In this document: in pieces, positions 43,892-55,785 of the stretch
Layout of the letters: each line of letters opens with the position of its first letter
Numbering within the stretch: position 1 is the first letter of the stretch
NCBI GenBank assembly: GCA_905250125.1
Contig: CAJNOL010000324.1
Span: 62,001-126,000, forward strand
Direction of reading: 5' to 3'
Length of the DNA stretch: 64,000 nt
DNA from: Rotaria sordida
Taxonomy: Eukaryota > Rotifera > Eurotatoria > Philodinida > Philodinidae
Notes under the pieces: generated by a model
What the model was told of the DNA's origin: nothing
The model's database searches: none
What the model saw: only the letters and a program-made list of their open reading frames with translations
Position numbers and translations under genes: made by a program

Positions 43892-45896
43892 ATATTTTTA
43901 AAATAGTTCATAATGATATGATTAATATTCTGGAAATTTTTGAAATAAACGAGCTTGCTAATTTTCCAATAAATTGACATTAATTATTGTTTTAGAAGGT
44001 TTTTAGCAAGTAAAAATTCATGAAAAATGTTATAACATATTCATATGTACAAAATATTATAAAATTGATGTATAGAAAATATTCACAAAAAAAGACTGAT
44101 TATATTATAAAAGATTTCAATGAAATCTTTCAAAATTATTATTGTCTTCATTATTATTTAGCGACAAATGCAATACAATACATAATAATTATTTATATGA
44201 GAATAAATCATTGTAAGAAATATAACAACCAAAAAATAAAATCTTTATTTTCATTTATCAATGTAAACAACCTTTCCTAATTAGTTTATTTCTAAGAAAT
44301 AAAATTACCGTATAACAATTCATGTGAGTAGATTGTGTAATCGAGCCTAAAATTGTAACAGAGAATATAATAATCTACTAATAATGGATAAGCGCAAGCG
44401 TTATCCATTTTTTAAATTATTATTTAAAATTGTGAAATTGAATGAGAAAGTTTTTTAAGAAATTAGTTCACTTCAGATAAAACTTAGCTTAATTTTATTA
44501 ACCACATTATTTTTTATTTTCTATTAGTTTTTTTCTTCTAGAAAATAATTACGAAACAAAATGACATTGCTTTTTCTATTCTGACATATTATTTACGTAA
44601 GTATCTCTTTACTATCGTATGTATTAATTTATAACAATTGATATCTGTATTTGAACATTGACATGATATTCTACTTTTTAACTGAAATTATTGAAAAAAC
44701 TCTATTAAGGAAGATCGATCTTGAGAAAATCTATAAATATAATTCATCGTTTTCATACTACGAGCATTTAAGTGCATGTTGTTAACTATACTAGGCAACC
44801 TTCAATGAATATAATCAATTTGAGTAATTGCATCACATTATGCTATTTTATACTGTCGTTCATAGTGCAACATTCGATTTTGTTAATATCTGTAGTACAT
44901 ACTCTTGATGAAAAGCGAATTGGTATTTTGTTTTTCTTTTAGGTTTCATTTAAATAAGAACAAAAAAAAAAAGAAACGAATAATCATTTTGTCGAAAATT
45001 AAAACATTCCTTTTTCTGAAAACATTTTCATCGTACGGTTAATTGAATTATATTTTCAAGTTACATATCAATGAAATTTAGTATTTATATATGCATACAT
45101 TCTAAACTAATAATATGTTGTTTACTAATAAATTCAATCATCGAGTTTTTCACATAGTATTCCGAAAGCAAATGAAATACATTAAAATGTGATAATTAAT
45201 GGAAATAATTTCATTTGTATATTGACTTGACTTATTCAAATATATTGACATATTTGAGATTTTCATATGTAATAAAATAAAATATTTTTTTGCATTTGTA
45301 ACAATCGATATTTATTTATTCGAGTAATAAAATCATTTGAATCGATTCTCATGATAAAAAGGACAATGTTATAATTTTCTATCGAAAAAATAAATATAAA
45401 AAAAAAATCACATAAGAGATTTATTTTAGAGATGATTGAATCCTTATTTTGTTGACAACTTCTTTTATACCAGTTTTACGCAGAAAATCAAGAAATTCAA
45501 TGCTAATAGCATCCAAAAACAAAACACCAGGAAAAAAAGTAATGGGAAGGAAAGCTTTTTGATATGTTATATACATGAAAATGATACCTACTGTTCGCCG
45601 GAAATGAGAATGAGAACGGAATGCATGTCACAGAGCGCATCGCAGTTGAGGTTTAATTTATACATATTAACAGCGACTACCGGGATTTATTTACATCGGT
45701 GGATTTATCTATTGATATCGTATAATACATTTGAACTGAATGAAAAATAGTCATAGCCCAGAATAATTAACATTTACCTACAGCTAGTATGTCGTCCTTG
45801 CTCTTACTCTCAATTATGTACTTGTCCTCGGTCTAATCTCTTCCATTTGATGATAAAATATACCGAGAGATTTTATAGAGAAATCCCAGAAGTTGC

Positions 45897-47108
45897 TGAT
45901 TATTGCGAATCCATTCTAAGTTGGGATTTTCTTTTATGATGTATGATTCAATAGAAGAAATTGTGCTCTACGTAAGAAGTGCTTTTAATCGTAGGTTTCA
46001 TTTGAACCTAAAAAAAAAACAATAGCTTTTTTGACCTATACCGGAAACTTTCAACAAAAAAAGCAATACAAAATACTTTTCTTTATGTGACATTCACTTA
46101 ATTCTATTGTCCAATCTTTTATTAGCAAGAACACTACAAATTACATGAGATATTCTATTTAAATAGATATTTCATGTTGAAAAATTGTGTTGATAGTCTC
46201 CTATTTATATATATCAAGTAAAGATAGACCTACTTGTACAGTCTCATTAACGCACTAAAAAAGGCTTAAGAAATCGTTTGAACAACGTGAATTTATAGGA
46301 AATATTTTTTTTTGTACAAAATTCTTATATTTAAAATCAAAAACGATGATTATATCATGTAAGTTATATAGCTTTGTTATTTTATAAATAGCAAGAGTAA
46401 GAAGTTTACTATAGTCCTAGCAACAGCTTAAGTATAGACTTCATTAAATACATAGCTAATTTTTCCACGTCACATTTATGTAGGCAGAGGATAAAATTAA
46501 GAATAACACGCTATGTTAAGTTGCATTTGACACATCTTTCTTTGGTGAGATAAGAATCCAGTCGTGTTGTGGAGATTGTGATAAGCTTCTTACTCCTGGC
46601 TATTCATAAGGTAATAAAACTATAGAATTTATGTGATATAATCGCTTTTGATTTTAAATATACGAGTTTTGTATGAAAAAAAAAAAAGATTCCCTACAAA
46701 TTCATGCTGTTTAAACAATCTTTTTATGCCATCTTCAATGCATGAGTGAGACCGTACAAAAAAAAAAATCTATCTTTGCTTGACATATACACAGGAGACG
46801 AGCAATACAATTTTTCAACATGAAATATCTGTTCTAATAGAATTTTTCATGCAATTTGTAGTGCTCGTATTAATAATAGATTGAACAATAGAATTAGTCA
46901 AACATCACATGAAAATAATTTCTTTTATTGCCCTTTTCTTGAGATATCCGGTATGAGTCAACAAAAAAAAAAAAAAATCATTCTTCTTTTAATACATGTT
47001 CAAAGAAAAACTACGATTGAAAGTAGTTCTTACGTAAAGCACAATTTCTTCTGTTGAATAATGTATTATAAAGAAATTTTCAACTTAAAATAAACATGCA
47101 ATAGTTTG
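45897..47108. mobile_element. 1.2-kb foldback element, arms about 500 bp
   Basis: The left arm (about 45897-46420) and right arm (about 46575-47108) are inverted copies at an estimated 75-85% identity, with a loop of about 150 bp. Matching strings include AGAAGAAATTGTGCT, TATTTCATGTTGAAAAATTGT, TATATTTAAAATCAAAA and AGAGTAAGAAG, each present on opposite strands. No transposase and no coding signal. It would fold into a long hairpin if transcribed. Confidence 0.75.
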
Positions 47109-49360
47109 TAAAAATATATGATTCGATAATTTTTAAAGGATGAAGAATGACATTTTGTGATTGTATCACAGAATAAAATTTTAATAGATCAATAAATTAA
47201 TTTGGAATTTTCGACTAGTATACTAGAAACTATGAGCTGTAATCTGACGTAAATCAAATCATTTTAGTTCATCTAGTTTTTGAGTTATACACAAAATAAA
47301 ATAAAATAATCTACTTGTTGAATAATTTTGATAGCCATTGTATCAATTAAATTTTAAATAGTTACCTTCATTACCTGCAAAGATTCTCAGAAAAGTGAAG
47401 CTATAATTTATGTCAACTAGATGTTTTTCATTGAAGAATTCTTAATATTACTAAAATGAAATATCAAAACTTTTTCTTGTAAAACAAAAAATTCACGTTA
47501 ATATTATTAATACGGAAATCCTATATAACCTTGTCGTATTTCAGTAGAATTTGGAATTTCAATAAAAAACTAACAGTAACATAAAGGATTGAGAATACTT
47601 TGAATAATATATATATATATGAGTTTTGACATATTTACTGAAATGAAAAGAATTAGATTAATAATTTCTGATTTTTTTTATTTTAAACAAAAGAAATCAT
47701 TTTCTCTTGTATAGAAATAAAAAATGTTTCATTCTTTTTTAATTCATATTTTAAATATATTTCCATTGAATATTTCGTTTTGTTTTTTGTATATTCAATA
47801 ATGGATGTTCATATCAATAATTTTTTAGATATAGTTTAACTATGCTATTTCTCATTTGGGAACAAAATTCGTTGGTTCAATAGTCGACCACGGATGCATA
47901 TATGAATAATTGATGACATATTTAATGATTATGAATGCCACTATCCATTAATAGACATAGTCTTGTCTATATATAGGCGTTTTCTGCATCATGATCATTG
48001 AATTTTTATGCGAAAAATATTCTTGCATGTTTTTTTTTTTCTTTTTCTTATTGATTAGCTTAAACAAATTTTTTTTCTCTTTCTATTCAAAATATAGATG
48101 GATATATATATATAACATTAACATATGAGATCTTCGAACATCGTTTTTCATTAGATTCCCTGTAGAGTTCATATGTATTGATGACTAGCGCATGGGTACG
48201 TAAGAAACCAAACTAATCTTTATTATTAGAAAAACGTCATCTCTTTAGTATTACTAGGTCGATTCTCAAGTGAGTCAGCAAGTATATGGATGTGTTTAAT
48301 CGAATCAATCTATAGATAGGGAGAGAAGAAAAAAAATAGGAAAAGAAGAAAGCGGAACGGTTGCTCGTCGTTCATTAGTTTGCAGTAAGTAAATTGAATT
48401 TTCTGACATCTCTTTACTATTCTGCATCCGAAATGTCACTTATTCATTCTCGATTTTTTTTTTCTCATAGCTAGCTTGTTCTTTAAAGATAGATTTGTAT
48501 ATTTGATTGAATTTATGATTGAGGTTTGTTTAGCAATAATTGCGTCAAATATGTTTGTTCACTATTCTTCAAAAGGAAAAGTCGCAGATGAAAAAAAAAT
48601 AAAAGAAGAGAAAAGAAAAGAAAAGAAAAGACGGAAACGAATATTCATATTAATTTTCTATTAATTTATATTCCTATAGATTTATTCACGAGAGTCATGA
48701 ATCATACGCATATGCATATAGAGACTCTTTTCTATTTTTTATTCATCGAGGAATTATCGAATTTTCTTACTTGTTCAATGCTTTCTTTTTTTTTGTTGTT
48801 GTAAAGAGTCATTCTAAATGGATGTTACTGCTCAAAAAAAACAACAAGTGAGGGGAAAATAATAATAAATATAGATGATTGAGAATACTTCTTTACAATT
48901 ATCATCGTTAAAATGTCATTGTACACACACCAATCAGTAAACTATTGTTATCTGTTAATTCTAGTAGCTTTCATGTCGACAACAAAAATGAAAGTTGATA
49001 AAGAAAAAAGAATATAAGAAATCTAATGAAATTCATCAGTCTATGTATTGCATTATGACATATGCAAGCGATGCTTCTTTAAAACACGTAACAGTAAGAA
49101 CAATGAGAAAAAAATACAAGAGCCCTTTATGAAAAGAGCCAAAAAAAAAGGAGAAGAACAGAAAAAATAAGAGAAATAAATCAACTATGTTGGTTTGCAT
49201 TCTTCTCAATGTAGTAGTTCAACTCTTTGCTTATCATAGACAAACCAAAAAAAAAAAAAATATAAAAGAAAAGCGCTACCGATTCTAGATTTCTCTGTTC
49301 TTTTCCTTACTAAATAATTGAACTCATACACATGCATCCATCTTCCCGAGCGGCCTAAGT

Positions 49361-49368
49361 TATAAAAG
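49361..49368 (+). promoter_or_regulatory. candidate TATA box (TATAAAAG)
   Basis: Lies 234 bp upstream of the ATG at 49595, in a locally less AT-rich context, with a (TC)n tract between. The position would give a 5' UTR of about 200 nt. This is only a motif match. Confidence 0.3.
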
Positions 49369-49594
49369 AGTAACAATCGTAGTAGTTCTGTATTGGATAG
49401 TAGTGAAATTAGAATAGAGAGAAGAAAGAACGAGAGACGTGACAGAACAATTGCTCTCATTTTTTTTTTCTCTCTCTCTCTCTCTCTCATCTATATGTAG
49501 ATCCAAGCAAAGACAGAAGCTAAAAAAGAAAGAGGAAAAAAAAACAGTCAAGAATGATGAGTAATTATTATTGATCGTTTGTCGATACGCGACG

Positions 49595-51938
49595 ATGGGT
49601 TGTACAAGTTCAAAGCAAACAGGAACAACGAAAGAAAATACAAATTTAACTCCAACAACAATAATCGATGATGGTCAACAATTAATCAATGATCATTTTC
49701 GTAAATGGTTAAAAACTAATCGACCAAAAGCAGATGAATATGTACTTAATGATGTACTATTAACAGCACAACCATCAAATGAAGCTGAAGATTATAAAGT
49801 TATAGTTGGCAAAGCACTTGATTTACTTTCTGAACGTCATGATATAAAATCAACAAATAAATTAGGTAAACTTGTACAAAAAGAAATAACATTAGCATCA
49901 CCAAAAAAAGTTGCACATACAATTGATGTTTTAAAACAAACAGCAGAAAAATTACGTAATGGAAATATTCAGCTTGATTTAGAAGAACAACAACCAACAA
50001 TAACAACAACAACAACAACAACACCAACTAATGGAGTAAATTTGATTTAATTCTTTTCTTTTTTTTGTTAAATAAATCTAAAATTTTCTTATCTAGATTA
50101 CTAATGGCACAAATATACCTGAAAATCAACATATACAAGTTTCATCAGGTGAACCAGGTATTGCCTTGAAAGAAGCTTTAGAAAAAGCACGGATTTTATT
50201 TTATAAAGTAATCAGATCTTTTTTAATTTGAAATTAAAGAAAAAATTTATTTAAATTTAAGGGTAAACAAGCTGCTATATTTGCTAATCCAAATGGTGGT
50301 TATGATGTACGAATTCTTGATGAAAATGATGAAACAATAAGACATGATGGAAATCTTCTTCGTTCAATTGTTGTAACTGAAGTTAAAATGCGTCCAAAAC
50401 GAACAACAGCAAGTTCACCATTATTTATTCCACCACCACCACCGCCATTACCATCAAAAGTACTTGATGAAAATGAGATTTCTGATGATTTTCGTCGTTC
50501 GATCGATGCTGCTCTCAAAGGACTTGAAGCTGTTTATCAAACACCAACAACAACAACAACACGACCACCACCACCAATATTGGAACATATTCGAGAAATA
50601 CATTTTGATAAAATTACTAAAAGCACACCAATACCTATAGCTATTCAATATGGTGTAACTAATGTTCCTTTATCAAAATCAACTTTAAAAGAAAAAACAA
50701 CAATATTATCAAATGATATTCCAGATACCATTGATCATACAGTTAATTTAGCTGAGATTATTCGTCAAATGGCTGAACAACAAAAAATTGTTAATGAACA
50801 ATTATCAAAAGAGAATAATGAAGAAAAAGAACAAGAAATATTTCAAGCTGATATTCAACCAAAACTTGTTGGACTTATTGATAGTATGAATGATTTAATG
50901 ATGGATACAATTGAAGTAACAACATGTAGTGAAATTGGAAGTCCAATATCATCATTACAACATGATACAATAGAAAAAGTAGTTACAACTAAACCAACTG
51001 ATGAATCACAAGATCAAATTGAACGTATTGTTAAAGAAATCAAACAACATGGAGAAAAATTTGAATCAAAAGAAAGTCTTCCACCTCTAATTGCAACATC
51101 CAAACAACCATCATCTTATTCACTTGGACTTACATCACCCTTACAAAATGAACCAATAATGACATCATCAATAACATCAACTTCTCAACAAAAAACTAAA
51201 TTACGTAGAGAAAATCGTCCAAAATCATTTATTGCTAATGAAGAAACTCCTTTGAAGAAAGATTTTTATAATTTAAATAAACAAACTTCACTTGATGAAT
51301 TAGTACATTTAACTCAAACAGGTTTATCAAATCCAAATTTAACAACATCAATAACAAAACTTGGTGTATCAACATCATCAGGAAAAATTGAAGAAGAAGA
51401 ACAACATCAAATACCAATTGTAACAGCTGAACCATTAACAAAAATGCCAACATCAATTAGTCAAATTATTGAAGAACATCGAACAATATTAGATGAACCA
51501 TCATCAACAACATTTCCACCACCACCTGTTGTGACTCCTGTTGACACTCATATTAGAGCAAAATCACCAAGTCATAATGTGACCTATACAGAAATAATTC
51601 ATTCAGAATCTCGAGATGGTGAACAATCACGTCGTTTTATAAGTGAATCATCTGATCAAAATCCATTAAATGATGATGATGAACAAACAACAACACTTAG
51701 AGTTATTACAAAATCTGAATTTTCAAATCATCCAACATTAGGTGAAAAAATTATGGAACAAAGTGTACAAGTTATAACTGTTAAAGTACGAAATGAAACA
51801 ATAAAAACAACAATACAACAAACAACTTTACCATCAACAACTGATAATAATAATACATATGAAAGACGACCGGTTAGTGAACTTGTCAAAAGTTTTGAAG
51901 TAGTTGCTGCTGGTAATACAAGTAGTGTTAATACTTGA
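49595..51938 (+). CDS. unrecognised 742-residue protein with N-myristoyl/palmitoyl start
   Basis: Three exons in phase: 49595-50035, 50097-50207, 50262-51938. I chose the ATG at 49595 over the in-frame one at 49571 because it gives MGCTSSKQ, a classic N-myristoylation signal with an adjacent palmitoylatable cysteine, so inner-leaflet membrane anchoring is likely. Residues about 30-130 look helical and folded (DHFRKWLKTNRPKADEY, VIVGKALDLLSERHD). Residues about 150-235 include GKQAAIFANPNGGYDVRILD and form a second ordered-looking part. The rest is low-complexity, rich in Thr, Ser, Pro and Glu, with a proline run (FIPPPPPPLPSK). It ends with PVSELVKSFEVV. I do not recognise the family. It could be a membrane-attached scaffold or signalling adaptor, but the sequence does not prove a role. 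AATAAA follows at 52219. Confidence 0.8.
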
Positions 51939-52765
51939 ACTTATTCAATTTTTTTTTTCTCTTTATACAACATCATTTTCGCTTTTTGTTCGTGCGTTTT
52001 TATGTCTGGTGCAAGCCCTTCTAGATAAAAATTATCTTGATCTACCATTTAAACAGTGCAATCATTTCTTCTTTCTTTTTGTTTTTAATAATATTATCTT
52101 TATCTATTTCGTCTGTGAGTATATGTGTATGTCTATTGTTTGTTTCGTTTTTTTTTTTACACTGACCTATTCATAGGTCAATAGTATATCTCGAAAAAAA
52201 AAAATGATAGAAAAGAAAAATAAATATACAGATATATGAATATATAATTTTCGCGCTATAGATTAGCTGATCTATTCAATGAAACAGAAGTGTTGAAAAT
52301 GTTATCATCAATCATTTATTCAGCACATCTTGCATCGATTTGTTCAATCATATTGCATGACGATGACTACAAACAGAATATCAATGTAATGGATATCGTC
52401 TTGTTGATTAAACAAATCCGATATAGAAAATATTGATTTCATCAAATATTTTTCTGCGGTTATTATTTAGTAGTTCGTTTATATAAGCTAATAGAAAGGT
52501 TAAATATTTTCTAAACGTTTATGATTTATCAACAGATATAACGAGCTATTTATAACCAATTAATTCAATACTATTGAATTACTAAAACTAATTAAGATAA
52601 ATAATCTTGAATGTCAACACAAATTTTTTTGTATAATTCACGCAAATCAAACTGTAAATTACAATAATTCAGTATATAATATATTTTTATTTAGAATTAA
52701 ACTCATATAAATAGCAGTCTTTAATAAATATTCTTCCATATGTTGTATTTATTTTTTAAATTTTA
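51939..52765. other. convergent intergenic region
   Basis: Between the 3' ends of the 742-residue protein gene (plus) and the small membrane protein gene (minus). It has AATAAA at 52219 on the plus strand and TTTATT at 52748 and 52762 (AATAAA on the minus strand). No gene is seen. Confidence 0.5.
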
Positions 52766-53555
52766 TTAACATCTATATGTTATTGATCGAAAAAAATGAT
52801 GTGGTGTACGAAAATTTTTTCGTTTTTCAACTCTATTTGCTTTCATTAAAGAATTCTTTGTTGATAATGAAGGTTGATTATCATAACTATCAATTGACAT
52901 TGTATTTTGATATACACTTGTTTGACGCATACTTGCATAAAATTTTCGAGCTGTTTCACAATTTCGATTATTACTTGATTCTTGAATTGATTGAGAAGAA
53001 TTTTGACATGAAGATGTCTAACAATAAACATAAATTAATTTTTATTTTAAATAACAAAAAAAAAAGAACAAAGATTGGTTGTTTTTGTTTACTTGAACAC
53101 GATCCGATTCATCAACTATTGAAAATATATCATTTTCAGAACTATTGCTTTCATTCTTATTTCTAATTTGAATAGATAATTGTTTTTCAAGACTACCCAT
53201 TCGAATACTTCGAACTAATGTACGTAGTTTAGGTGATACACTTCTAGATGGAATAAAGATAGGTGCCCAATTATATGCATTTTCTATTTGTAAGTGTTTA
53301 TTAGTTTTTGAATTATGTTCTGAAGAAAAAAAAAATATTTTAATGATTTAAAATTTTAATTTTATTTTTACCATTATTTAATTCATTTCTACAACATAAT
53401 CGATTAAATAAATGACATATTGATGAACCAAATTTTTTTCGTATAAAACATGATATACTAATAATAACTATTACAATAAATAACAATAATATACCCAACC
53501 ATAATGGATGAAGAAATTCATCATGTTCATCTTGATACTTAGTAAAATTTTTCAT
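52766..53555 (-). CDS. unrecognised 220-residue single-pass membrane protein
   Basis: Three exons in phase: 53372-53555, 53093-53319, 52766-53017. A short acidic extracellular-type start (MKNFTKYQDEHDEFLHP) is followed by one transmembrane helix (about residues 18-39, LWLGILLLFIVIVIISISCF), a basic stop-transfer RKK, then a roughly 180-residue cytoplasmic-type part. That part has a Cys pair (CC), Ser/Arg-rich segments (SRSVSPKLRTLVRSIRMGS), and a C-terminus FRTPHHFFRSITYRC. There is no cleavable signal peptide, so this is probably a type III or signal-anchor protein. The family is not recognised. Regular splice sites, codon continuity over three exons and nearby AATAAA signals support a real gene. 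Confidence 0.72.
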
Positions 53556-55785
53556 TAAATTGAAATTTAATAAAAAAGAAAAGTAATCATATATAACTTA
53601 AAGTTTTTTTTTTTTGTATTTTTTCTTTATGAATTCGATCAATCAAATGAGTTATAAATATGTTTATTAAATAAGACAATCTTTATAGTAAGAATTAAAT
53701 AGTAAAAATATGACGATATTCAATTCGAGTTTATCATTATTGTATAAAATAAAAAGTTTTTTATTATTTTCTTTTCTTTACTTTCTACTAATCTTTCGTA
53801 TTTTCTTCTATTTATGCTGGATTGGACAAAAAGAAGGAATTTAATAGACCTCGCTATTAGTATTGTTTTTACCAAAAATATCTACCTATCTGTTGAATAG
53901 TATTTATCATTGAACGTCATCATGTATCTCATTTTTAGCTTCAAGGTATTGTAAATCGTAAGATTATACTATGATTACTTGATAGAAGATAAAAGAAATT
54001 ATTGCGTACTTTTTAGTTTTTTTTGTCACGACATATGATATTTTTGACAATATTTCTTCTAATAGATTTGAATATTGAAATAAATTCATTAACTATGTAA
54101 CTTTATAGATTTTCTTTGTTGATCAATTGTATCAATAATGAATTAACATTAAGAGGATATCATAGATAAGTTTTTTTTTTTTTTTTCTAAGATAAAATTG
54201 TCCTACTGGAATATTTTGACATTGAAAAAAATCTAATATTTTATTATTTTAAACAACTATATGCAAAATCATCTCGTAGGAAGTTCATTTATGAAGAGAG
54301 GAAATTCTTTACCTTGACATGCAATAAAAATCAAGTTATAATTGACATATACGCTTTAACATACGGAAATTTAAACTTAGAAGTTTTACTATTGCAGAAA
54401 TTATATTTACTACTGTATGTCGGAATAAAAAAGAAATATAATAAATAAAATAAAACATGCATGTCAATCACTATTCAGATGATTAATAGACCCAACAAAT
54501 CTTTCAAGTGAATATTGTTATTCAGATATTTTTAAAAATAACATGCGTTTATATTTGTTATTTCGAATAAATGTGTTGTTTTTACACGTATTGATAAATA
54601 CTTCTTCTCATAAAGTATATTAACAATGAAAAAAGACAAGTCAAAATTTAACAAAGTATCTAAAGTGTTTCAATCTGTGGGTAGTAATACAATATTTTTT
54701 TTGCAATTATGAACACCAGCTATATCTTTTTACAGAAAAACAGAAACATCAGATTTTTCTCATCATTCTATGTATCTTATTGATTTACGTTAATTATTTT
54801 TAGACTTTAAATATGACAATTCACTAGATAATCAAGAAGATCATTCTCAACAAATCCAAGTTCTTTTGCAATCACATCAAAATTTCATTAATCAATCAAT
54901 TATTTTTCTAACATAAAGAAAATCTAATTCAATAAATTTTAAACAGAAAAAAAAAAACCATTTCCTTTTTTTGTTATTATCAAAAACTTTTTTTTCAATT
55001 CCTAATAAAACATTCTCAGCATAAAAGTTATTTTGTTTTTCATTACATATTTTCAATGAATGATATTATGTTCAAAGTCGCCAGTGTAGAGTAATGTCAA
55101 AACGAATAAAAATGATCATGAGAAATGAAAAGAAGAAGAAGAAGAAGAAGAAGAAGATAGTATGTGGATGGTAAAGAATCTAGAAAAAAAAAAGTGAACA
55201 CTAACTGAAAACATTCAAAACAACAGCGAACATATTGAAATAGACGAATAAACACACATACACACGTACAGAAATTTGAACAAAAGAAAAAAAAAAAAGT
55301 AAAAAGATATATCTTCAGATCATTTATAGACTTATCCTGCTGGACAGAAATTAAACGTAGATACACAATAAAGGGACTGTTCAAACACCTATAAATACAG
55401 AAATAATTCATATTCGCTAGGCGATTGATGAAAGAAAAAAGATCAGAAATGTTTTTTTTTTTTTGTTATTCTCATGAGATTGAAAAGAAAAAATGAAATA
55501 CTTTTTTGTTGTTGTTATTACAGTGAAGAAATATATATAAGAATACAAATAATAGAGATTGTTTCGGAACATTTTGTCAAAAAGAAAACATACAAATACG
55601 AATAAAGAAGTTGTCTGAACGATAATATAAAGAAAAGAATAAATTCTCTATAAAGACAAGAAAAAAAATGCATTAAGAAATGATAGAAAAACAAATAATG
55701 CGTTATTTATATGCAAAAAAAAAAAAAGAAAGAAAATCTGATTAATATTGTTCATCATTATTTATTATTATCTTTGAAATTGATT
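53556..55785. other. intergenic region between the small membrane protein gene and KIF5
   Basis: Non-coding, very AT-rich. It has a (GAA)n microsatellite at 55131-55156 and, near the right end, the KIF5 polyadenylation signal (TTTATT at 55761, AATAAA on the minus strand, 20-25 bp after the stop). The frame at 55097-55411 (minus) is a product of the microsatellite and low complexity. Confidence 0.5.

Larger units (their letters stand above)
43892..49594. other. long gene-poor region with a foldback element
   Basis: About 5.7 kb without a supported gene. It contains the 1.2-kb foldback at 45897-47108. Open frames at 44020-44280 and 45436-45750 (plus) have no recognisable domain. The last few hundred bases are the upstream region of the 49.6-kb gene, including a (TC)n run at 49470-49489. 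Confidence 0.55.

Noticed and set aside
45436-45750. 104-codon plus-strand ORF
   Set aside because: No domain, signal peptide or splice context is recognisable, and the size is within chance expectation for this composition.
49470-49489. (TC)n tract as a core promoter element
   Set aside because: It is a simple microsatellite. It may influence transcription, but nothing in the sequence proves a regulatory role.
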